DNA of 64,000 nucleotides. It comes from CAYNLK01 sp964398055 (GTDB lineage: Bacteria; Chloroflexota; Anaerolineae; 4572-78; J111). Under the pieces are notes generated by a model. That model was given only the letters and a program-made list of their open reading frames with translations. It was not told the origin of the DNA and did no database searches. The stretch is from contig CAYNLK010000022.1 in NCBI GenBank assembly GCA_964398055.1, positions 1-64,000 on the forward strand. Reading direction: 5' to 3'. The translations under genes were made by a program, and so were the position numbers. This document shows positions 9,109 to 18,400 of the stretch, in pieces; position 1 is the stretch's first letter, and every line of letters begins with the position of its first letter.

Positions 9109-9153
9109 TGTAACCATCCTGTAACCGCGCCTTAACCTGTTTTATGATATATT
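9109..9153 (+). promoter_or_regulatory. Pho-box-like 11-bp direct repeats and -10 box of the sensor operon
   Basis: GTAACC (9110-9115), GTAACC (9121-9126) and TTAACC (9132-9137) recur with an exact 11-bp period. Ten bp after the last repeat is TATATT (9148-9153), and six bases later the ATG at 9160. There is no -35 match. This matches the layout of OmpR/PhoB-family activator sites, in which the repeats replace the -35 box. The same six-base gap between -10 and ATG as at 5684 suggests another leaderless transcript. Confidence 0.55.
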
Positions 9154-9159
9154 AAGGGC

Positions 9160-9588
9160 ATGTTAAAAGCGCAAAATCAGGCTCAACAGATTCTAATCGT
9201 CGATGATGAACCGACCCTGGTTTTTTTTCTGAAGCAAGATTTGCACCAGTCGGAACTGGCTTGCCAGGTTGACAACGCCGCGGGTGGCGAAGAGGCGCTG
9301 AGCAAACTGACGCTGAACAAATATGATCTCCTCATCACTGATCTGAAGATGCCGGGGATCAATGGTTTGACCCTGATCGAGGTTGCTCGCTCCCTGCAAC
9401 CTGATATCAGCGTGATCTTAATGACCGCCTTCGGTTCACGCGAAGTGGAAGACAGAGCCAGCCAATTGCAGGTGGATGGTTACTTAACCAAGCCGTTTCC
9501 GACGGCCAAACTGCGCGACCTGGCCACCAAATTACTCAAGAAAAAAAAGTTTATGGCCCAGCTACAGTCTGGCTCAGCCAAAACCTAA
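9160..9588 (+). CDS. Single-domain response regulator (REC)
   Basis: A 142-aa stand-alone receiver with acidic pocket IVDDEPTLVFFL, phospho-acceptor Asp61 in LLITDLKMPGINGL, Thr in VILMTAFGS and Lys in DGYLTKPFP. After the receiver fold there is only a short Lys-rich tail (KKKKFMAQLQSGSAKT), so it has no output domain. It is the first gene of the long operon and has a likely leaderless start directly after the promoter. It could act as a phosphate shuttle or sink for the hybrid kinases downstream, or bind a partner directly as CheY and DivK do. Which role applies cannot be told from sequence. Confidence 0.9.
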   Translation: MLKAQNQAQQILIVDDEPTLVFFLKQDLHQSELACQVDNAAGGEEALSKLTLNKYDLLITDLKMPGINGLTLIEVARSLQPDISVILMTAFGSREVEDRASQLQVDGYLTKPFPTAKLRDLATKLLKKKKFMAQLQSGSAKT

Positions 9589-9633
9589 CTCACTCCACAA
9601 CTTCTAATCCAAGCAGGCAAGGAGGCCCTCATT

Positions 9634-10011
9634 ATGGGCAAAGGCAAAGTACTCTACATCGAAGACAACAAAGATAATATGACCCTGGTCAGACGAGTCC
9701 TGGAGGTGGAGGGCTACGAGGTGATTGGGGCTGAAAATGGCGCCGAAGGTTTAGCCAAGGCGAGATCACTGAGGCCGGACCTGATTATTACCGACATCAA
9801 CCTGCCCGACATCGACGGCTATGAAATTACCGAAACATTGAAAAGAGAAACCAAAACCGCGCACATTCCGGTGATTGCGATGACTGCCAACGTGATGAAA
9901 AAGGATCGGGAGCAGGTTCACGAGGTCGGTTGCGATGGTTATATCGCCAAACCCATCGACATTGATGCCCTGCCCGAACAAGTTGAGAACTTTTTGAAAG
10001 GAAAATTCTAA
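9634..10011 (+). CDS. Single-domain response regulator, DivK-like
   Basis: A 125-aa receiver with no output domain. It has VLYIEDNKDNMTLVRRVL, phospho-acceptor Asp54 in LIITDINLPDIDGYE, the Thr switch in VIAMTANVM and Lys in GYIAKPID. The EDN/KDN start, the MTANVM segment and the AKPID ending are typical of the DivK/CckA-type receivers often found with hybrid kinases. A very good ribosome site (AAGGAGGCCCTC) precedes the ATG. Its TAA overlaps the next ATG (TAATG), so it is translationally coupled to the third REC gene. Likely role: a phosphorelay intermediate or protein-interaction switch in the sensor operon. Confidence 0.92.
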   Translation: MGKGKVLYIEDNKDNMTLVRRVLEVEGYEVIGAENGAEGLAKARSLRPDLIITDINLPDIDGYEITETLKRETKTAHIPVIAMTANVMKKDREQVHEVGCDGYIAKPIDIDALPEQVENFLKGKF

Positions 10012-10463
10012 TGGCCGACAAAACTATCGACTCCCCCGTCACAAATAAAAAAGCAATTGATCCAAAAGAAGCCTATGTGCTGGTAGTGGAGGATAATCTG
10101 CAAAACCTGGTTCTGATCGCCCGGTTATTGGCTTTCATTGGGGTTCATCGCTATGAGTGGAAAGCCTCAGGTTGGCAAGTGCTGGAATTTGCCGACACCA
10201 TGCCCCGCGTTGATCTGGTGCTGATGGATATCCACCTGCCTTATGAAGATGGCTACGACGCCCTGGCCAAATTGCGCGGCGATCCCCGCTTTGCCGACAC
10301 GCGGGTAGTGGCCGTTACCGCCGATGCCAATCCGGCCTCAATGGAAAAAGCCAAACAGGCCGGCTTCGATGGTTTTCTGGGCAAACCGATCGACCCCGAC
10401 AAATTCCCCAGCCAGATCATTTCGATTCTGCAAGGCAAACAGGTGTGGGACTTAGGGTATTAA
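10011..10463 (+). CDS. Single-domain response regulator with extended N-terminus
   Basis: A 150-aa receiver. About 22 residues precede the fold (ADKTIDSPVTNKKAIDPKEA), then YVLVVEDNLQNLVLIARLL, phospho-acceptor Asp73 in LVLMDIHLPYEDGYDAL, the Thr switch in VVAVTADANPASM and Lys in GFLGKPIDPDKFP. A short insertion after the first helix (FIGVHRYEWKASGWQVLEF) replaces the usual second strand region and differs from the preceding receiver. No output domain. It is coupled by a TAATG overlap to the DivK-like gene and lies 71 bp before the first giant GAF gene. Three different single receivers in a row suggest branched phosphotransfer rather than redundancy. Confidence 0.9.
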   Translation: MADKTIDSPVTNKKAIDPKEAYVLVVEDNLQNLVLIARLLAFIGVHRYEWKASGWQVLEFADTMPRVDLVLMDIHLPYEDGYDALAKLRGDPRFADTRVVAVTADANPASMEKAKQAGFDGFLGKPIDPDKFPSQIISILQGKQVWDLGY

Positions 10464-10534
10464 CCTTCAACTCGGTTTAACTGCTGCCCCCGGCAGTTTG
10501 CGATTGGAGAAACCAAATCAAAGGCAAACAAACT

Positions 10535-13500
10535 ATGGGTACACAAACTGAAGTGCGAGCAGGTGAACCGGAGGTCAAGACGGCGGAACTACGCCAGGCC
10601 CTGGAGCGAACTCGGGACCAAGTTCAGCACTATGAGTTGCAACTGACCGTCGGCAATCAACTCCGGCGGTTGGCCTCTACCATTTCTGACCCCCTACTTC
10701 TGACGCGACGCCTGGCCAAGATGGTTAAAGACAATTTTCAACTCTACCACGTTGGAATTTATTTGATCAATGAATCGGGCCAGTGGGCAGAATTAGTCGC
10801 AACAGCCGGAGCACCCCACCACAAACTCAAACGATCCGACAACCGCTTACCGTTGACCGGGCCATCCATCGCCGCCCGGCTCAGCCGGCAGCGCCGGCCA
10901 TGCCTGCTTGAACGGGGTCGTCTTGACAACCTCAACGATCCAAAAATTGAACCGCTCCTGCTGCCTAAAGCCCGGGCCGAGCTGAGCCTACCGCTCATCG
11001 TCAAAAAACGGTTTATTGGCCTGCTGGATACCCAAACCCAACAAGACGACTATTTTGACCAGGAACGCCTGGCGGCCCTGCCAGCTCTGGCCGACCAGAT
11101 TGCCTGGGCCATTGACCAGGCTCAACGCCAGGCCAAAATCGCGACCGAACGAGATCACTTGAATTTGCTGTATGAAATGAGCACCGCCCTGAGCGGCGAC
11201 CTGGACTTTGACTCAATCGCCGCTATGGCCGTGGGCCTGGCCGATCGCCTGGGGGCCGCGTCCGGTGAGCTTCACCTGCTGGATGAGGCCGGCAATCTAT
11301 ACTACAAAAGCTCTTACGCCGAACGAAACCAAATCGATGAGGCCGGCTGGAAACAGCTCGTGCTGCGAACTCTGACCGAAGGGCTGGATGCCTGGGTGAT
11401 CAAAAACCGCCAATCGGCTCTGGTTTCAGATACTGTCACCGATGAACGCTGGCTCAAAATTGGGCATGCTGACGCGATGCCCGCAGTCCGCTCGGCAATC
11501 TGTGCCCCGATTATCGTTGAGCGGAGCAAGTTGAAGGGAGCCATCTCCTACGTTCACCCGCAGCCAAATCATTTCAACAAGCAAGATTTAGCTCTTTTGC
11601 AGACCCTGGCTACCCGTATCGCCGGGGCGCTGGAAAATACAACCCTGCTGCAGAATATCCAAAGCAATCTGGCGGAAACTCGCCTGATTCTGGGGGTCAG
11701 CCGCCAACTGACCAAGTCGCTCAATTTTAAGGATGTCTATACCGCCCTGGCCAAAGGCATTATGGCCATCGGCGCCGAACGCTGCACCATCTATGCCTGC
11801 AAAGACCTTGATGCCAGCAACATTCCCCAATCCAGCCAGGTTGTGTTCATTGAGGATGTTGATTCGACTTACTGCAAGCAAGGCCTGAATGATCGTTTTA
11901 GCGTACGCAATTATCCAATCTTTCATAATCTGGCCAGCAGTCAAGAGCCGCTGGTAATTATGGATGTTGACAGTGACGAACGCTTGTCGCTTGAAGAGCG
12001 GGAGTTTCTGCAAAGATTTGGGGCGCGCAGTTTGATCATTATTCCACTGGTCGCGCACGGCCGGGTTATTGGCCTGGCTTCAATTGAGTACCGGACGCCC
12101 CAAGAGTTTGGCGAGCAAAGCATCACCCTGTATCAAACTTTGTGCAGCCAGGCCACTATTGCCCTGGAAAATGTCCGCCAGGTGGAGCGCACTGCGGCGG
12201 CCCTGGCCGGCGCCCAGTCGCTCTATCGGGCCGGTCGAGTGCTAGCCAATACGGCCAACGTTCAAGAAACATTACAAGAAGCGCTGATTGAATTTCTCTA
12301 TAGTCTCAACCTGGATCAGGGAGCGATCACGTTGCTAACCCCGGATCGCAAATATGGTCAGTTGGCCGCTTACGCGGAAAACTACGAATTGCAGGATGTC
12401 GCCAAACTAAGATTCCCAATAGACGAGGAGATACCTTATCAAAAAACCTTGCTTTCCGGCCAACCTTTTGTCAGCGCCGATGCACCCAACGACAGCCGGG
12501 TTAAAGGTTTCATTAGTTTCAACCAGGAGACATTCCCCAAATCTCTCCTGGAAGCGCCGCTTATCTTGAAAGGGGAAACCATCGGTTGGATTGGCGCCGA
12601 CGCCGTCAAAGAATATCGCGATTTCACCGAAGGGGAGGTAGACCTGGCCCGGGCTATGGCCGACCAAGTGACCATTGCCCTGCAAAACCACCAACTGTTA
12701 GAGCAAACCCAACGGCGGGTCGATCAATTTAGAGCTGTGGCCGAGGTCGGCGAAGCCATGTCCGGGGTGCTTGAATTGGATGAAGTACTCAATAAAACGG
12801 TCAATCTGATTCGAGATCGGTTTGGCTTTTACCATGTCTCGATCTTTCTGGTGGATGAAGCCCGGAGTTGGGCTGTTGTGCGGGCCTCGACCGGCGAAGT
12901 GGGCAAGATCTTGGTGGAACGACCCCACCGCCTGGCCGTGGCGGGTCAATCGATTGTGGGTTATGTGACCGGCACAGGCCAGCCCCGGATTGCCCTGGAT
13001 GTCGGTCAGGATGCGGTTCACTTCAACAATCCGCTTTTACCCGATACTCGTTCCGAGATGGCCCTACCCTTGATTTCTCGCGGCTCGGTGATTGGCGCGC
13101 TCGACGTGCAAAGTGTAGAAGCCGGAGCTTTTGAGGCGGAAGACATCAATATGCTCCAGATTATGGCCAACCAACTGGCTGCGGCCATCGAGAATGCCCG
13201 TCTCTTTGAGCAAACTCAGCGCCGGCTGGTGGAACAAGCGATGCTCTACAACATTGGCACCAGAGTTAGTTCCACCCTTGATCTGCACGAAGCAGCTAAA
13301 AATCTGGTAGCTGAAACCGCCGAGGCCCTGAACGTAGCCAAATGCGGCCTCAGCTTGCTGGCAGACAATGAGATGGTTACCGTCATTAGCGATCAGGTCA
13401 AACCTGGCTCGGCTTTCCCAACCAGCCAGGGACGGCGTTTTAAACTGCACGACTCGGCCGTCTGGCCCAAAGTTCTGAAGACCAAACAGGAGTTGGTGGT

Positions 13501-15394
13501 ACACATCGATGAATTGACCGAGGCTCAAAGTCAGGCCGAGTATGGCTATTTGCGGAACTATCATGGCACGGCGATGGCGATTGTACCGGTGCTACTCAGG
13601 CACAAAGTCATCGGTTTTCTGGAGCTGTATGACGACCAGCCGGGTCGTCGCTTTAGCCGAGAAAATATCTCGCTGTTAGACTCGATTGCCTTGCAAGCCG
13701 CTAACGCTATTCAAAACGGTCAGTTGTTCGAGCAGGCCCAGGCCAGCCAGGCTTTTATGAAATCGATCATTGATGAAATTCCCGACCCGATCTTTATCAA
13801 AGATAGAGAGCACAAGTGGGTGGTGGTCAACCGGGCCTTCTGCGACACTCTATTCGACGGAATGCCGGAAGAAGAATTTATTGGCCGGTCGGACTACGAA
13901 TTCTCGCCCAAAGAGGAGGCCGACTGGTTCTGGGAGCAAGATGAAAAAACCCTTGAAACGGGTGAAATTCAAGAAACCGAAGAACTGCACACCAACCCCG
14001 ACGGCGACATCCGCATCCTGTACACCCGCAAGATCCCGCTCAGGGTAGGGGGTCAGGATGGCAAACCCGATTATCTGGTGGGCATCATTCACGATATCAC
14101 CGAGCGGAAGCAGCGCGAAGTCGAAAGAGAACGGTTGATCGAACAGACTCAGCGGAACCTGCAACGAACTCAGGCGCTCTATCGCCTGAGCGACGCGCTG
14201 GCCAGCGCCACCGAACCTCAGGCAACCTTTGAAATGGTCCTGCACGAATATTTACGGCTGCTCAACCTGGCCCAAGGCTCCATTATGCTGCTAGACCAGG
14301 CCGGTGAATACAACCAGATTGCCGCCCTGTACATCGATGGCCAGGCAGTTGCCGCGGATATCCGCCTGCCAATCAAAGAGGACCTGATCGCCCAACAACT
14401 GCAAGCCAATCCTAAACCGATCGTCATCACCGATGGCTACCGGCATCCGTTGCTCAACCCGGAACTAGGCCCGGCCCTAAATGAGGTTATGCTCTTCATC
14501 CCGTTGATTATCCAGAGCAAAATGGGCGGTATGATCGTAGCCGGTTCGGCTGAAGCAGGCTACACCTTTGCCGAGAGCGACATTGCTCTGGGCGAAACCA
14601 TCGCCGACCAGTTAAGTATCTGGCTGGAAAACCGGCAACTGCTGGCCGAAGCCCAATACCGGACCACCCTGTTGCAAACCGCGGCCGAGGTTTCCCGGGC
14701 CGCCAGCTCGATTCTGGATGTGGGCGAGCTGATCGAAACTTCGGTGAACCTGATCCGAGATAAATTCAACTTCTACTACGTGGGGCTATTCCTGGTTGAT
14801 GAGGCGAAAGAATGGGCCGTGCTGCGAGCTGGCACCGGGGAAGCCGGTCGAATTCAATTGGAAAAAGGGCACCGGCTGAAAATCGGCGGCGAATCGATGA
14901 TTGGCTGGTCGGTGGCGAATCGCCAGGCCCGCATTGCCCTGGATGTTGGGACGGAAGCCGTCCACTTTCAGAATCCCTACCTGCCCGACACTCACTCAGA
15001 AATGGCCCTGCCTCTGATCAGCCGGGATGAAGTCATTGGCGCCCTGACCGTGCAAAGTGTGGTCCGCGGGGCTTTTTCGGCTGAAGATATTACGGTGCTG
15101 CAAACGATGGCCGATCAATTAGCCAACGCGATCGGCAATGCGCGGCTATACGAAGCCACCGAAACCGCGGCCCGGCGTGAAGCCATTATCCGTGAAATCA
15201 GCGGCAAGATCAGGAGCGCCACCACCGTTGACGACATTATGAAAACCACCGTATCAGAGTTAAGCAAAGTGCTTGGCGCGGCCCGCGGCGGCATCACCTT
15301 GAGCGTTGACACCAAAGAAAAATCGACCAGTCATAATTCACCTGCGCCGCCCCGGTCCTCGGTTAAATCAGGCGAGGTTACCGTTGAGCTATAA
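10535..15394 (+). CDS. Giant kinase-less GAF/PAS array protein A (8 GAF, 1 PAS)
   Basis: A 1619-aa soluble protein made almost only of sensor domains. By repeat inspection: GAF at about 36-197, 205-375, 385-555, 556-730, 730-900 and 900-1070; PAS at about 1070-1205 (IIDEIPDPIFIKDREHKW, ending HDITERKQ); GAF at about 1207-1378 and 1379-1545. The tail (1545-1619) is only the first half of a further GAF (ARREAIIREISGKIRSATTV). There is no HisKA, HATPase, GGDEF, EAL, phosphatase or DNA-binding domain. GAF 5 and 8 share the cassette ALDVG-AVHF-NP-LPDT-SEMALPLISR, also present in proteins B and C. It is probably a ligand-sensing scaffold that needs a partner kinase, most plausibly the hybrid kinase two genes on. 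Confidence 0.88.
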   Translation: MGTQTEVRAGEPEVKTAELRQALERTRDQVQHYELQLTVGNQLRRLASTISDPLLLTRRLAKMVKDNFQLYHVGIYLINESGQWAELVATAGAPHHKLKRSDNRLPLTGPSIAARLSRQRRPCLLERGRLDNLNDPKIEPLLLPKARAELSLPLIVKKRFIGLLDTQTQQDDYFDQERLAALPALADQIAWAIDQAQRQAKIATERDHLNLLYEMSTALSGDLDFDSIAAMAVGLADRLGAASGELHLLDEAGNLYYKSSYAERNQIDEAGWKQLVLRTLTEGLDAWVIKNRQSALVSDTVTDERWLKIGHADAMPAVRSAICAPIIVERSKLKGAISYVHPQPNHFNKQDLALLQTLATRIAGALENTTLLQNIQSNLAETRLILGVSRQLTKSLNFKDVYTALAKGIMAIGAERCTIYACKDLDASNIPQSSQVVFIEDVDSTYCKQGLNDRFSVRNYPIFHNLASSQEPLVIMDVDSDERLSLEEREFLQRFGARSLIIIPLVAHGRVIGLASIEYRTPQEFGEQSITLYQTLCSQATIALENVRQVERTAAALAGAQSLYRAGRVLANTANVQETLQEALIEFLYSLNLDQGAITLLTPDRKYGQLAAYAENYELQDVAKLRFPIDEEIPYQKTLLSGQPFVSADAPNDSRVKGFISFNQETFPKSLLEAPLILKGETIGWIGADAVKEYRDFTEGEVDLARAMADQVTIALQNHQLLEQTQRRVDQFRAVAEVGEAMSGVLELDEVLNKTVNLIRDRFGFYHVSIFLVDEARSWAVVRASTGEVGKILVERPHRLAVAGQSIVGYVTGTGQPRIALDVGQDAVHFNNPLLPDTRSEMALPLISRGSVIGALDVQSVEAGAFEAEDINMLQIMANQLAAAIENARLFEQTQRRLVEQAMLYNIGTRVSSTLDLHEAAKNLVAETAEALNVAKCGLSLLADNEMVTVISDQVKPGSAFPTSQGRRFKLHDSAVWPKVLKTKQELVVHIDELTEAQSQAEYGYLRNYHGTAMAIVPVLLRHKVIGFLELYDDQPGRRFSRENISLLDSIALQAANAIQNGQLFEQAQASQAFMKSIIDEIPDPIFIKDREHKWVVVNRAFCDTLFDGMPEEEFIGRSDYEFSPKEEADWFWEQDEKTLETGEIQETEELHTNPDGDIRILYTRKIPLRVGGQDGKPDYLVGIIHDITERKQREVERERLIEQTQRNLQRTQALYRLSDALASATEPQATFEMVLHEYLRLLNLAQGSIMLLDQAGEYNQIAALYIDGQAVAADIRLPIKEDLIAQQLQANPKPIVITDGYRHPLLNPELGPALNEVMLFIPLIIQSKMGGMIVAGSAEAGYTFAESDIALGETIADQLSIWLENRQLLAEAQYRTTLLQTAAEVSRAASSILDVGELIETSVNLIRDKFNFYYVGLFLVDEAKEWAVLRAGTGEAGRIQLEKGHRLKIGGESMIGWSVANRQARIALDVGTEAVHFQNPYLPDTHSEMALPLISRDEVIGALTVQSVVRGAFSAEDITVLQTMADQLANAIGNARLYEATETAARREAIIREISGKIRSATTVDDIMKTTVSELSKVLGAARGGITLSVDTKEKSTSHNSPAPPRSSVKSGEVTVEL

Positions 15395-15405
15395 GGAATT
15401 CAACT

Positions 15406-18400
15406 ATGGCCAATGAGCTAAAAGAGATGTCGCTACGGCAGATTCGGACCAAACTTAACCAATTGATGACCCTGATGCCGGCCCTCCAGGACAACAATCA
15501 ACCGACCGGTCAACTCTGGTCAGACATCTGCCAGGAGTTCCAGCTACTCACCCAGGATCTGGAGCATCAGGAAGAGTTGATTGACCAACGGATCGAGCAA
15601 GTGGTGACTCTGCACGATATCAGCTCCCGCTTGGGCAGTTACCTGGACCTTGAGGGGCTATTAACCCACCTGGCCGAATACAGCGCCCAATTAATGGCAG
15701 CCGACGTCGGGATCATCAGGTTGAGGGGTGAAGGGCAGCCGGATTTAACGATTCGAGCCACCCATTTTGGACCTGCTGCCCAAGCGGTCGCTGAGAGTCA
15801 GATGTTGACAGCCGGACAGCAGATTGTGGATCACGTGGCCGCCACCCAACAGGCCGTATTAGCCAATAACTGGCCCAACCACCCCGTGGCCGCGACGCAG
15901 CCAAGCCCCACCGGCAACTTGAGCCAGGTTAGCGGAGCAGTTCTGGCTATTCTGGCCGTACCGATTATTCTCCAGCATCAGGTCATTGGCCTGATCGAAG
16001 TGCAAAGTCTGGCCAAAACACAAGCCTTTACCGAAAATGATCTCCACCTTCTGTCCTTGTTAGCCGACCACGCCGCCTCGGCAATAAAAAATACCCAATT
16101 GTACCAGCAAGCCGAAAACAACTACCGTTTTCTCAAAACGGTGATCGAACACATCCCCGATCCAATTTTTATCAAGGATCAACATCATACCCTGATCGAG
16201 ATGAACCAGGCTAATGCGGCCATTATCGGCCGCCCAGAGGAAGAACTGCTTGGCAAAAGCGACCACGATTTATTTCCGCCAGAGCTGGCCGAAAAATTCC
16301 GCCGCCGCGACGACGAAGCCTTTGCCAGCAAGGAGCTGCTGATAGCTGAAGACAAAACTATTTGGGCTGATGGGCAGGAGCACATCGGCTATACCCGGTT
16401 GGTACCAATGCCGGACTCAGCCGGCCAGCCGGCCTATCTGCTGGGCATTACCCACGACGTGACCGAACGCAAGGCCCGCGAAGCTGAACGTGAGCGACTT
16501 CTGGCCGAAACCGTTGCTCTTTACCAGGGCAGCCAGGCCATCGCCAGAGCTATTAGCGAACGTCAAATTTTTGAAGCCCTGTTTGAACAGATTCGGCTGC
16601 AAAACCCTTGTGAGATAGCGGCGTTTCGCTTTCATTTGGTCAATGATGAGCCAATCTGGGCCGAGTTAATTACCAGTTGGCATAAGCAGAACAGCCCAAC
16701 CTATCTTGACAAAAATCGGATTTATTTGCCGGAATATGCCCAGGCCAGGCTACTCACTTCGACCGAGCCGATTTTTATTGACGATATCGCCAGTGATAAC
16801 CGCTTGTCGGCCGCCGAACGGGCCAGCTTTGAGCCAACGTCGGCCCGCTCAACGGCGTTACTGCCGCTGGTGGCAACAGGCTACCGGTTCGGAATGGTCT
16901 TGGTTTATTTCACCAGAGCCTTTATCTTTACCGAAATGGTGCAACGACTCTGGTTAGCCTTAATGGACCAAGTGAGCATTAGCCTGCTCAACCTGGAATT
17001 CATCCAGAAGTCGGCTTATCGCGCCATACAAATGGACACAGCCGCCGAAGTGGCTCGAGTGGCCAGCTCAATTCTCAAGCTGCAAGAGCTGCTCGATACC
17101 GCTGTTGGCCTGATCCGGGATCGTTTTGAACTGTACTATGTCGGCGTCTTCCTGGTCGATGAAGCCAGGGAATGGGCGGTGCTGCGAGCCGGCAGCGGTG
17201 AAGCGGGGCGGATTCAGTTGGAAAGAGGGCACCGCCTCAAAATTGGCGGCGAGTCGATGATTGGCTGGGCGGTGGCTAATCGCCAGGCTCGCATTGCCCT
17301 GGATGTGGGCAAGGATGCAGTCCATTTTCAAAATCCCTATCTGCCCGAGACTCGTTCCGAAATGGCATTGCCCCTCATTCATCGTAATGAAGTCATTGGC
17401 GCTTTGACCATTCAAAGTACCGAACAGGCCGCCTTCAGCCGGGAAGATATTATCTTCTTGCGGACGATGGCCGACCAACTGGCGGTGGCCATTGATAACG
17501 CCCGGCTCTTCAGCCAGGTCCAGAAAAGTGAAGCGACCAACCGGGCCTTGCTCGATGCCATCCCCGACCTGATGTTCCGGATCAGTCGAAGCGGCACCTA
17601 CCTGGATGTGCGGGGTTCGACCGAGGTTAGCACCGTCATCCCTCAAACAGAGTTTATCGGCAAAACTCTGTTTGATGTTTTACCGGTAGAGGTAGCTCAG
17701 GAACGTCTCCACTACATTGAAAAAACTCTAAAGACGGGTGAACTGCAAACCTTTGAATATGAACTGACCATTGCGGGTCAGAGGCATTATTTTGAGGCGC
17801 GGCTGGCGCCTAGCGGCGCGGATGAAGTCCTCTCCATCATCCGGGATATTACCGAGCGGCGAGAGAGCGAAAAAGTACAGGAAGCCATTTACCGGATTTC
17901 AGAAGCAGCCCAGTCCGCGCCCAACCTGCAAGAGCTGTTCAAGACTATCCACGACATCGTCTGTGAACTGACCCATACCGACAACTTCTACATTGCTCTA
18001 TACGATGACGCCACCGACCTGTTGGACTTTACCTATTTTGTTGACCAGCAGGATGATTTGACGGACCGGAGACCGGGCAAAGGGTTAACGGCCTATGTCT
18101 TGAAAACCGGCCAACCTTTGCTGGCCACCCCCCAGGTGTACGCCGACCTGATTAGCCGGGGCGAGGTTGAGCCGCTGGGGCCTCCAGCCGTGGATTGGTT
18201 GGGAGTGCCGCTAACAATCGGGCACAAGATTATCGGGGTGTTGGCGGTTCAAACCTATACCGAAGCTGTCCGTTTGAGCGATAGACACAAAGATATTCTT
18301 GCCTTTGTTTCGGCGCAGGTAGCGATGGCAATCGAGCGAAAGCGGGCCGAGGAAGCCCTACAGGTCAGCGAGGCCAAGTACCGGGAGCTGGTGGAAAATG

